In this document: positions 22,128 to 33,600 of the stretch, piece by piece | How the letters are laid out: each line of letters begins with the position of its first letter | Position numbering within the stretch: position 1 is the stretch's first letter | DNA from: Anaeramoeba flamelloides | Taxonomy: Eukaryota > Metamonada > Anaeramoebidae | Reading direction: 5' to 3' | Assembly (NCBI GenBank): GCA_027625915.1 | Contig: JANTQA010000070.1 | Location: 14,017,001 to 14,081,000, forward strand | DNA: 64,000 nucleotides | The notes under the pieces: model-generated | What the model was told of the DNA's origin: nothing | Databases searched by the model: none | The model's input: only the letters and a program-made list of their open reading frames with translations | Program-made: the position numbers and the translations under genes

Positions 22128-23051
22128 TCAATCTTTCAATAAAGAATTATTTTCATCATCAAACGAATCCGAAAGATCAAAATTGGGTCTTGTCTTTTTC
22201 TTTTTCTTTTTCTTTTTCTTTTTCAAGAAGAAGAAAGGCCATTTATAATTTTGAAATGCTTGTCGAATCTCTGCTGATGCCAAAACGAAAACAATACAAT
22301 AAATGGGCCCGCTTAATTCAAAATTTAAAATGTGCATTACTAAGAGCCCCTTTGTCACTTTGTGGTTTGTGATTTCATAAATTCTAGTTATTGACGGCCA
22401 GATATAGCACCATATAAAAACGATTGGCACAACTAACATTTTTAATTGTACAAGCGTTTGCTTTTTTGGGCTGAATCTGTTATTTTTGTTCTTGTTCTGA
22501 AAAATGCCATTTGCTTCGCTCAAGATTTTCCTGATCTGTTTCACGGTTAGGATGGAAAAAATAAGGCTTGTGGCGATCATAACCCAATACCAGGAATAGA
22601 GAACAATCAGGGTCTTGTCGGAAGACGCACACCAATATGTCTGCGATGGCTTTCCTCCTCCAGTTAACATTGCCAAGAGCATTACCAGGAGGCACAATGG
22701 GATCACACAAATGTGAAGCACCCGATACAACTTGTGGAGCGATCTTTCACTCCTCCGACCCACGAGCCGCAAATAGGTAGTAATTGAGATCGCAGCAGAC
22801 CAAAACGGTGGAAGTGGCGAGAGGAAAGACTGCGCTACAGCTTGGAAATTGCACAGAAAGGAGCTTGTTTTACCCGGAAATAAATCAACAATATCACTCA
22901 AGAGATCATAAATCGCGAGAGTAAACAAATATTTGCGGTGTAATTTTTTTAAATTCCCAAACAAAACAAACGACACAACTAAGATTAAGTATGACAAAGA
23001 ACTTAATGCTAGCATGCAAAAAGCGATGGTTTCAACGTAAGTTTCGATCAT
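22128..23051 (-). CDS. cAMP-receptor-like seven-helix GPCR
   Basis: Single-exon 307-residue seven-helix receptor that resembles the slime-mould cAMP receptor (CAR/Crl) family and so should couple an extracellular signal to G proteins. Hydrophobic segments lie near residues 8-31, 41-60, 70-95, 112-131, 147-170, 205-228 and 236-262. Cys67 (FLCNF) and Cys141 (YWCASS) are placed for the usual loop disulphide. The YWC block, the helix-6 motif WCYIWPSITRIYEI and helix 7 ending ASAEIRQAF align with CAR proteins (CWVFAVVNRIVNG and MWRYF). The tail carries a poly-Lys run encoded by a TTTTTC hexamer microsatellite at 22191-22226, then an acidic end. Ligand is unknown. Start MIETYV is the first Met of the frame. 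It could also belong to a neighbouring GPCR family (CrlA- or secretin-like). Confidence 0.77.
   Translation of the reverse strand: MIETYVETIAFCMLALSSLSYLILVVSFVLFGNLKKLHRKYLFTLAIYDLLSDIVDLFPGKTSSFLCNFQAVAQSFLSPLPPFWSAAISITTYLRLVGRRSERSLHKLYRVLHICVIPLCLLVMLLAMLTGGGKPSQTYWCASSDKTLIVLYSWYWVMIATSLIFSILTVKQIRKILSEANGIFQNKNKNNRFSPKKQTLVQLKMLVVPIVFIWCYIWPSITRIYEITNHKVTKGLLVMHILNFELSGPIYCIVFVLASAEIRQAFQNYKWPFFFLKKKKKKKKKKTRPNFDLSDSFDDENNSLLKD
22191..22226 (+). repeat. TTTTTC hexamer microsatellite in GPCR tail
   Basis: Six tandem TTTTTC units on the plus strand encode the poly-Lys stretch of the minus-strand receptor. Hexamer length keeps frame, so copy number can vary without frameshift. Confidence 0.9.
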
Positions 23052-23559
23052 CTTATTCCAAATAAAGACTTTGGTTTTTTTTTGGTGGTTTGTGGAAGAA
23101 TAAAAAACCCTTTGAATTCCAAAATTTTGGTTAGTAGTTTGTTTTTTTGATTTTTATATTTTCTTGTTCTATTGCTCTTGCTCTTTCTCTTGCTCTTTCT
23201 TTTTGTATTAGTCTTTGCCTTTGTCTTTGTTTTAACCCAAAAAATCTCTTTTTTGCTTCAACACAAAATTCAGAATACACTTTAGTTAAAAAAATGAATT
23301 TTTTTCAAATGTTTGGAGAAAGGGATTCTGGTTTTATACAAAAAAAGAATATCAGGAGAAAAATGATCATGGTTTTTATACTGAAAAATTTTTAAATCTT
23401 GAGCAAATTTTTTAATCACAACCTAATTTTTAAAAGCGGATAACCCTAAGCATACACTTCGTATGTGTTTGGAATTTAACTTTTAATTTGAGAAAATATT
23501 ATTCTCTTATATTCAAACCTTTTTGAAAAAAGTTTTTTACTTGAATTATTGTTTTAATT

Positions 23560-24117
23560 TAAGGTTTGTAATCCCTGGAATTTGAAAGAATAGAATCTTG
23601 GGTAGTATGCAATAACTTGTTAATTTGGTTTTTAGACGATCTATCTTGTACTTTATCGGGTTATAATAATGGTTCAAAAAGGCAATTTTTGATAATTTAT
23701 GTTTTTTTTTCCCCGAAATCCGAACGGAAGAATGTAAGATTAATAGAGTGGTAGATGTACCAGTATAATTTTTAAATTTTTGGGTTGTAGACGAAAATTA
23801 TTGATTTAATTTTTAGTCAATTAACCTAATGAAAAAAAAATATGTCATAAAAAGATCCAAATAAAGCCAAACCTACTTAAAATTTTCAATCAAAAACCCA
23901 CAAATCACATTCTTTTATAACTTACCTTCCGATATATTAATCTTACACTCTTCAATTCAAATTTCGGAAAAAAAAAAAAATTGTCTAAAATTGCCTTTCT
24001 AACCATTATTTAAACCCTATACCAAGGGCAAGATCGATCAGCTAAGAACCAAATTAACAAGCCATTGTACACTACCAAAGATAACCTTCTTTCAAATTCC
24101 AGGGATTGTAAACCTTA
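23560..24117. mobile_element. Foldback element, about 560 bases, arms of about 200 bases or more
   Basis: The outermost arms read TAAGGTTTGTAATCCCTGG at the left and, in reverse, TAAGGTTTACAATCCCTGG at the right. Pairing continues through CTTGTTAATTTGGTT, AATAATGGTT, AAAGGCAATTTT and GTGTAAGATTAAT. Nearly the whole element can fold on itself. No ORF. Confidence 0.83.
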
Positions 24118-24229
24118 ATACTCTAATAAACTAAAAAAAAATATTCAGGTAAATCCAATAGCAAATTAATAAAAACTATTATCATATCTTGGAATTAAAA
24201 AATAAAGTAAAAATCTGATTACTACAATA

Positions 24230-25340
24230 CCAAACTTACTTTTAATGCTATTTTCAGAAATGAATTATTGTTTTTAAAAGTTTGATATATTTTTTCTCAT
24301 TTTTAAATAGTTCAAAATTCAACATATTTCTGAATTATTTAAAAAAAAATTTTTTCTTGAAAGAAGATTGAAATCTTAAAATCGGTAAAGTAAATGTACA
24401 AATATACACTTTCAAATTAAAACCGATAAGTTCTTAAAATAACAAAATCTAAAAAAATCTACTAAATTTCAAAAATAAAATAAATAATTATTTTAAACTT
24501 GAAAAAAAATTATTTTCTTTATTCAAAAATAGTTCAAATCAATTTTTTTTCTTTATTGAATAAAAAAATATCAAGAAAAAAAACCAAACAAAAAATTAAA
24601 AAATTTCCCAAAATACTTTTTTAAAACCTGGAGAAAATTCAACTAATAACCTACAGAAATACTTTTTAATTTGATTATTTTTAATTGGTAATTAATAGTT
24701 ATGTATAAATTCTTTCATTGATAAGTAATTAATAACTCAAAGGTTAAAAGTGTCAATAGGATTTATTATTATTTCACAATTATTGTTCAGTTTTTAAACA
24801 AATAAAACAAATTCAAATAAAAGAATCTCTGAATAAAAAAAAAATATAGATAATATTAAATAGCTGATTGTAATACAAACAATTCGTTGTTTATACCCTT
24901 AATATTTGAAAAAAAGAGTATTTTGCAATCTCTGAAATTTCAAGAAATTTAATAAATATTTGTGAATAAAATATAAGACCAATTTTTTGAGATATTCAAG
25001 GATTCAATATTTAATATATTTTTATTTTATTTTTTAAATAAGATTAATGGTTCAAGGTTATTTGTGAATACATAATCTCTCAAAATTACCAAAAATATGA
25101 GATTTCTTCAAAATAAAAATTGTTTTGGTAATTTTTCTTTTTATATTTTGATCCAAAAATACAAAAAAAAAGGATCAGATCTTTTGACTGGAAATTTCAT
25201 TAGGAAAAATGAATTCTTTTAACAATGATAACTTATCTCTCTAAAGTTGATAAATGGGGTTTTATATAGGGGTTTAACCATATTCTTAGGCAAGTATTTA
25301 CTCTATTACCTTAGGGGGGGGGATAAATAATAGTTACTAG
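24230..25340. repeat. Dispersed repeat of about 1.1 kb, copy 1
   Basis: Homologous in order to pieces of 32240-35690 in the PSS intron. Shared blocks include AAAAGTTTGAT, AAACTTGAAAAAAA, AAGAAAAAAAACCAA, TAATTTGATTATTT and a final G-rich GGGGGGATAAATAATA. Copy 1 lacks the LINE and foldback insertions found in the other copy. No coding sequence recognised. Confidence 0.65.
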
Positions 25341-26197
25341 TCACTTAATCTGATAGCCTTATTTTCAAAATCAATATTTTCAATGAAAAATATATAAAAA
25401 AAGTAACTCGTTTGCAAAGTTTGATTTTATTGAATCCTATTAAAAACTTTCTACTGTATATGCTCAAAAAATCAGGAGGAATGGATTTTTTTAAACAGAT
25501 AACTTTTAAAAAGAATTTTTTTTTATTTTTATATATTTAGTTATATATAATCTCCAAAAATCGTTGTTTTTTTATTATTGGTAAGAATTTTGTAGACTTT
25601 TATTTTAAATGTTACTTTTAAATATTACTTTTTAAATTAAAATTAAACTATTACCTAATTTTTTAATTGGAAAAAAAAGTGAAACTTGAATAAAAACGTC
25701 CAACTAGCTTTTTACTCCAGTAAACCGAAAAAAAGAAAATAAAAAATCTATTGAAAAATTAACAAATTAACATAAAAAAAATGATTCATTATTTTTTTTA
25801 TCAGTCAAATAAATAAATACAGGTTAAATATACTTGGGAACCAAAATACTTAGAGTGTTTTTATATATCAAAAAAATATTAATTTCTACCACAAATTTTT
25901 AATGATAGATCAATCAAACAAAAAATCCAATATAAAGGCCTGTATTAGAACAACTTTTGCTAATTTGAGAACTCCATTTTGTTTTTAATTATTTATTATT
26001 TCTAACACATAATAGATCGCAGTTGTCATTTTAAAGATTCTTTGAAAGTTCTTGATTTAAAAATCTTTTGAAAAATGTTACCCCAAACAGTTAATTTGTT
26101 GAAATTTTTTTTTCAAATATCAAAAAGGAAGCTTCACTCAATTTCTAAATAAACTCTTAATTGTAAAATAATAGAAATAAATTTTATGAAAACCTTT

Positions 26198-26364
26198 CTA
26201 CTGGTATTTAAAATCAAAAAGGGAAACAAATTTCACTTTCTTTACCATATTTTTTCTTTTATAAATAGAATTCTCAATGATGTAGGTTGTATTTCTTGTC
26301 CTATTTCAAAAAGGAAATGAAAAATAAGTGGAAATTTTTCCCATTTATAATTCAAATACCATTA
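26198..26364. mobile_element. Short inverted-repeat element (TACTGGTATT family), copy 3
   Basis: CTACTGGTATTTAAAATC at the left, TTCAAATACCATTAG at the right, with internal inverted blocks AAATTTCACTT / AAGTGGAAATTTT. Non-coding. Confidence 0.7.
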
Positions 26365-26474
26365 GAAAATCTTAAAAATATCTGAAAATATGTAATTTTA
26401 AGCTCTAACCCTGACTAAATTTGAGCCCAGATAAAAAACTCAGAATAAAATTTTAGAGTTTCTGAAAGTTTCAT

Positions 26475-26622
26475 AGAAGGCTGTAGAGTTACATATAGTG
26501 TGGTCAAGTACCTAGCTTTTCCAGTATTCAAAGAAATTCAGTAAAATCTTGGATTTTTCTCTATTCTTTTTAATTCTGGAAAAGCTAACATTTTTTTTTT
26601 TTAATTTGAGAAATAAACCTAA
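26475..26622. repeat. Modular hairpin repeat, copy C (minimal)
   Basis: Degraded tags (CTGTAGAGTTACATATAGTG, GTCAAGTACCTAG) are followed by one CTTTTCCAG..CTGGAAAAG cassette, a GCTAAC spacer and a remnant ending ACCTAACTGC. This is the smallest version of the repeat in the window. Confidence 0.75.
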
Positions 26623-26716
26623 CTGCAAACATGAGGTAATTTGGTTGAATCATATTTCTTCAATATATATATGTCTAAAAATTTTATCTTCATTTTTGAT
26701 TTTACAATTTTTTTTC

Positions 26717-26911
26717 CAGTTAATTCCACTTTTAAGGCACAAACTGCAATGAAATTTAAGGCACAATAAAAATCTCGAATTAAGGCAGAAAAATCAGATT
26801 CTAATAAAATAAATCGTAAAAATACAAAATTCCAAATTTTGTGCCTTAATTTGAGATTTTTTTATGTATTAAATTTCTTTGAAAGTTTATACCATAAATT
26901 TGGAACTGACT
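26717..26911. mobile_element. MITE, AAGGCACAAA family, copy 2
   Basis: Left end AATTCCACTTTTAAGGCAC; right end in reverse GTCAGTTCCAAATTTATGG. Internal GTGCCTTAATTTGAGATTTT pairs with AAAATCTCGAATTAAGGCA. Non-coding. Confidence 0.75.
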
Positions 26912-27642
26912 CAATGAAAGATTTGAAGAAAGTATTCTATTGATTTTGAATGCAAGAAAGCTTTGTAAAATAGGTTTGAATTCAAAAGATTCCATCTCTT
27001 GAAGTTGATTTAAAAGTTGAGCTAATTTATTCCAAAAATGATAATGGAAATAAAAAAATTTATTCAATTTATTTGAATTTATCAGTTTCTAAACGTTCAA
27101 AAAGAAAAGTCCAACTTAATCTCAACAAATTTCATTTCTAATTGGTTATGTAAAGATCTCTTGTTTTTTCCAGTTCAACTAATAAGCCCTATAATATTTT
27201 GAAATAAAAATTCTCTTTTCTTATTTGGAAAAGAACAGTTATTTGCTTGACAATAAAAACAATTTATAAACTGAAAATAGCTCAAACTAATTTCATGTTT
27301 CTCATCGAAAAATCACAAAGACAACCATTTGTTAATTACTTTTTCACTTTTCTTTTCCAAAAAAACCCATTTAAGCCCAATCCTCAACAAAAAAAAAGTA
27401 GTTGTTCTTTTGGTTAAACCTGTGTTGGTTGTGGGTTGTTTAATTTCCATTTTTCCATTTTCCAAAAAGTGAAAAAGTAGAAAAGATTTCGTCAAAATGT
27501 AAACTTTAAAGAGTTGCGTATACACAGTTTGACCCCAACAACCATTCTGTAATACGATGGGTACTTCTTAATAGCCTATGAAGTTCACAAGATATTGCAC
27601 ATCATTTTAACACACAAAAAAAGTTTTTATTTTTTTTTAAAC

Positions 27643-30600
27643 ATGTCTAAAGCAAGTTCACCAAATTTAAATTATAAAAAGAAAAGGGGAAACAGGAACA
27701 GCAACAAAAACAAGAACACCAAGAAAGTTCAAGAAACAATCCACAAAAAAGAAAAAGAAAATGATCAAAATGAAGAACCAATTAAGGCTGGATTTTTTAA
27801 ACGCCTTGCCATCCCCGGTGGTTTGTATGATAAAGAAAACCCTGCAAAATATCAACGATTAGTTACAAACCCCTTAAGCATTTTCGTGATGCTTGCAATT
27901 TGCACTTATCTGATCTACTTGGCCTTTATGAACGTACCAAGCGAGCGCCCACTCAGGATCATTCGGTAATTTTTTTCATTTAACAAGAGACTATTTTTTT
28001 GATCGAATTTTTCCAATCTTCCACTTTCTTTTCGAATTAACTTTTTTTTGTTTTGCTTTTTCCAATTATTTTTTATTTCTTTTTATTTTTGGAACAAAAT
28101 TGCACTTACTTACCCATCCAAAAAACACTCTCCGGTATTTTTCCACTCATTAATTCTTTCAAAAATTAATTAGAGGTTTTTTTTGTGGATGTATCATTGT
28201 TGTAATGTATGGTGCTTTATCATTTAAAGACACTGCCCTTCTTAGACCCCATCCTATCTATTGGAGAATAGGAAAAGCCGTTGGGTTATTGTATATGACT
28301 TTAATGTTGTTTTTATTATTCCAAAAGCCAGAAGAAACAAGAAAATTATTTACTCATCTTTTTTCTTATCCAGGAATTGGAGAACCTTTCCAAAATTCAA
28401 GAAACTATGCAGGAGATTGTCGTATTTATACACCAGAACTTCCAAACAAATTTAATAATGTTTACGAGGCCACTTATGATATTTTCATCGTTGCTCATTT
28501 TGTTGGTTGGGTAAAACAAATTTTTTTTTTTATATTTTTTTATTTGATAGATAATTTTCCTCTCTTCCCAAATCCATTAACTGATCTTTTGGGTTGTAAA
28601 AGATTTAAATCCCATAAAACCTTTTTCTTAAAGTTATTAAAACCTTTTTCTTAAAAACTACTTTTGCAATTTATCTCAACACATTTTGTTCCAATCTCAT
28701 TTAAAATGTAAACTCAGGATCTTTCAAATATTCTCCCATTTGGATCAAAAAATTATTTTATGTCATTTTTTAAATGAAAAATTCACAAAGAAATTTCGAG
28801 ATACGTGAACTTAGAAAACCTTGTTAAGGAACGTAAAAATGAAATTGAAAATTTAATCTTCACGATTTTTTAACATAAAAACACTCTCAATAAACAACTT
28901 TAAATCTAAATGATAGTATTGCCAATGATTTTTGATCATTGAGTTACGTTGAATTGCTACATTGTCTCCTCCACAAACCATACAACCGTTCCAGCCCTAC
29001 TGTGGAAATTTATAAGACATAGAAATGGGTTGTCTATTATAAAATTGTGTTTTTGAAAATAGAAAATTCAATTTCTATCCGATCACAAGATGAAAATTTC
29101 AACTTCTCTTACTTCATTTGAGAGTTATTTTTTTTTTTGATAAAAACAAAGAATAAAATTAAATTTTCTCAAGATAAGAAATCACAGAAACCATGGAAAC
29201 TTGAAAGTTTATTTTTACGATCTTTATTTTTAAATTATAAAAAAGCCTGAGATTTATTCCAATTTTGGAAATTGAAGATCCACACTAATGTAAGTTTTTT
29301 TATGAATTTGTTTCTCAATTTCAAAAACAAAAAAATGGATAACTTATTGTTAATCTTCTATTATAAATTTTATGGTTTATGATGAGCTTTAATAACCTTC
29401 TTTATTAATTCGATTTGGAAACAATCACCTTGTTATGTTACGAGTTTGGTCTGGAAGAACGAGAAATATGATATTGTTCGAAGTGATATAAGATTACACT
29501 AATCGTCGTTCTTCGAACTCCTCAACATAATCTTATCACTAGAACAATCTCATATTTTGAGTCTCGAAGGAGAACCAAAACGAGGAAACATAAAAGATGA
29601 TTGTTGAACAAATGAAGCAATATGAGGCGCTATTTATTTTTTAACTCGGGATCTAACTCTACACAATAATAAACAAACAAACAAACAAAAACAGACAAAC
29701 AAAAACAAGTAAAAAACAATTTGTTATTTTTTAAAGAAGCTTGGAAGAACAAGTTCTTCCAAGTTTCTTTTTCTTCCAAATGAAACGATTGAAAACATTG
29801 AAGTTAAATGTTACATTTTCATCCTTTAAGGATAAAACTTGGTTTAAATTCATACAGAAACAAACTATATCGCCAACTTTTCAATGAGTCTTCGATTTCC
29901 TCTTTTATTCCACGTTTGTCAAGAAACTTATGAAAGCGATCAAACATAAAATCCCTCATATATTGTGTGTTCTTAACAGTGACTGATTTTGAACATTCCT
30001 CCAAAAATTTCTTGACTTTGACATAGAAGTAAAATAAAATGATTTTTTTTTTTTCTCATTTCAAAAATTTGTAATTGTGTTTTTTTTTTCATTTTGAAAT
30101 TCTTCTATAAATGGTCTCTTCTCTCTTTTCTCGAAGAAAAAAAGAGGCCAAACATTTTTAATTTTTTTAAAAATGATATTGATTTCCTTCGAACCAAAAC
30201 CAAAAACGTTGTTTAATTTTAGTAATTGTTTTTAAAAAAAGAAAGGGAATTCATTAAATTTCAAACCTTTACTGGAAAATTGATGGACTTTTTTCTTTGT
30301 CGTCTATTGATCAAATAATTGAGTGACTTGAACCAAATTAATTTTCCAATGTCGTAAATCCTTGAGCGTGGCAAACCTTATATATTTATGAGATTAAAAA
30401 TTGGCAAAATAAATTGGTTAAACACTTCTAAAATAACTTTAAATAACATTTTTAAAGTGGAATTTAATAGTAAAATACTTCTTATTTTACTCAAATAGAA
30501 TTCAAAATTAGAAGATCAGAAAATTTTCCAACTTTGCCTAATAACTACAGGATTTCCCAAAATCTTTCCACAGTGACTACAATACTATCCTAAACTTTTT

Positions 30601-33600
30601 TGTGAAACAATCACTTTCTTATCAGTCGTTGTCTTGAAATTATATAGTTAAATTTTTCCAAATAAAATGTTTGAGATAAAAAAAAAAAAAAATATCCATT
30701 TTATGATTTTTTCATACAAAATAAAAATTTCAGAATCGAAAATCAATTCCAAGGTCTTATAAATTTTCACGGTAGGGCTGGAACAGCTATATTAATTATT
30801 AAAAAGGTGTTTTTATTGTGTCTTATCTTTTTTTTTTTGGTTCTTTTTGTTTTTCCTTAAATTAAATCTCCCCGCCATGAATAAGAGGAGAGTGTCGCCT
30901 AGAAAGGTTTGTGGAACAACATAATCCATGCCAAATACACATTTCACATTTTTTTTGTACTTTTTTGATAAAATTTTTTTTTTATTTGGGTTGTTTCTAT
31001 CAGTACCCAATTTAGACTATCAAGAGAAATTGGGTTGAAGTTTGTGTGGTAAAGGTTTTGAAGAATTTTTCATGAAAGGAACACAAGTGTAAATATGGAA
31101 TGTTGTAAAAAATAGAGTTTTTACAATTTTTAGAGATAAATAAAGAGTTCCATGCATTGATCCAAATTTTGGTAATAGTAAACGAATCATCCATTTTGAT
31201 TTTTGAGCTTGAATGAATTTTCAATATAAAATAGTTTGGTGAAAACCAATACTTTGTTTGAAAAAATGATTTTTTTAAAAAATATTAAAAGATTAATGTT
31301 TACCAAAACAATTATTTGATTAAAATTGTTATTAGTATATTAAGATAATCAGGTATTATATTAACTATTACTAAAATTTGGATCAATGCATAGAACTCTT
31401 TATTTATCTCTAAAAATTGTAAAAACTCTATTTTTTTACAACATTCATATTTAAACTAGTGATCATTTGGGAATTAAATTTGCCAAAATTAATAGTTTTT
31501 TATTTAAAAAAAAATATTGTGCTAGTTGAGAAAAAATGATCTTTCTATTTTTTGGGAAACGGGAATTTTAGTGGATTTAATACAACATCAAACCAATTTG
31601 CCGTGCCATTATTCAAAAATCTCTTTTTTTTAAAATAACAAAGGATCTATCCATCCAATATTTTTCACTTTTCTCCTTATTTACATTTGAAAACGATTTG
31701 AGAAACCCTACCAACTCAACTTTGAATCCAAAAAAAAAGACATATAAAATGACCTACGATGTGTAAGGGTTCTAAAAATTGTTTTCAAGGGAAATTTTCT
31801 CAAAAAGTCAATTTTTGCCAACCTTCTTTTTCATTTTTTGAAATCACAGAAATCACAGAAACGAGGCTGACAAATTTAGTATATTTTTAGAAAAAATTTG
31901 ACATTTTTTCCTTCTTAGATCTCGACCAAATAAAAATTTGTGAGATTTAATAACCACCAAACCCTGATAAAAACATCCAATACTTTAAATTTCAATTGCA
32001 AACGTAGTCGTACAAGTTGTTAAAAACTTGTTTTCAAACTTGAAAAATTTTTGTAAAATCTCAGATTTTACACTTTGAGCAAATCTTTTTACTATTTTTC
32101 AATTTTTCAAGTGAAGAGTAACGATCAAAATAACCCGTCAAGTAAATTTAAGTGTAAACTGAAAAAAATTTTACCTCATCTTGAAATAGAAAAGAAAAGT
32201 AAAAAATCTGATCAATCTATTTTTTACAACATTCCTATTTTTAAACTTGCTTACCAGACTTGCATTTAAATTCTATTTTCAGAAAGAATTATGGTTTTTA
32301 AAAAGTTTGATTATTTTTTTTTTTTTTTTTTTTATTTTTGAAGAGAGAAAATTGCTTTTCTCCTGTGTGCCCTAATTTCTAAACTTTTTTTTAGAAATTT
32401 TGTTAAAGAATCACAAATTTTATTATCACTTACTAATGATAATATATATGATGAATTTTTTTTATTAATAATATCTCTGATATTATTAATTTTTTTTATT
32501 TTTTCAAAAAATTCAGATATCCAGATTTTTTCGATTTATTTTATAGGCCGGACAGTCCCATAAAAAAATGATCGAAATCTTCAATGATATCAATATTTAA
32601 CTTTTCTTTACATAAATCACAATTTTTATTTTTATTTTTACTTGTTACATAAGAGTACCTATTTAAACAATTAGTAAAATTTCGAAATTTTAGAATTGTT
32701 TTTGAAGCTTTCCAGTTTAAATATTTTTGTTGTTTGAAATTGCAATTTTGTTGTTTTATAATTTTTAGATATTGTTGAACTTTCCAACTAGGTGAATTTT
32801 CCAATTCGGTTAATCGAAAAACTTTTAATTCTAAATCTAATAATTTTAATCCCTTAGTGTGCCAATTAATATTTTCATTTTCCAATTTTCGAAAATTTAG
32901 TATTGTTTTTAATTTTTTTAAATTTAAGAAATCTAATTTTTCTATCAATTTATATTTTCTTCGGTATACTTTTAATCTAGCGAGATCAATTTTTGCTTCA
33001 GTTTTATAAATTAATCGAGGTGAATGGATATTAATTTGTAAGAAATTTGTGACTGATTTATTGATAAATCTATCAATTCTTTCAAAATCATTTTGTTTCA
33101 AGTCAAATATTTCAAGACCATAATAAAGTTGACTTAAAATGAGAGCTTTGAAAGAAGTTATTTTGACTCCATTGTTGAGTTTATTTTGTTGAAACAATCG
33201 ATTAAGTGTTTCCAAGGACTTTTCTACTTTTTTTGAAATTATATTCAAGATGTGTGTTTTTTTCTAACCAAATCCCAAGATAAAAAATATCTTTTAATTC
33301 TTTTTTATATTTGGTTTTTTTTATTATGTGGGTTCATCCCGAATCTTTTTATTATTTCAAAAATCCTTTCTAAATTAATTTTTAGAGAGATTAATGGCCC
33401 TTTCATAATAAGAATAAGATCATCTGCATACATTTGAACATGAACAGCTAAAGTTTTTAACTTTTCTAGTAGGAAATGAGATATAAATGCGAAGAGAATT
33501 GGTGATAAGGGATCTCCTTGATAAACTCCAATTCCTTCTTTTTTTGTAATATCTCAAGAGCCAATTTTTAATTGTTTCATTTTTTGATAAATTTTTTAAT

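Larger units (their letters stand above)
23052..27642. other. Divergent intergenic region between GPCR and PSS genes
   Basis: Holds a 560-base foldback element (23560-24117), a 1.1 kb repeat (24230-25340), and three short elements (26198-26364, 26475-26622, 26717-26911). The rest is AT-rich low-complexity sequence with no recognised gene. Promoters of both flanking genes should be at the edges. Confidence 0.5.

Noticed and set aside
31012-31224. 70-codon minus ORF
   Set aside because: Lies across the arm of a foldback element, so it is a by-product of repeat sequence.
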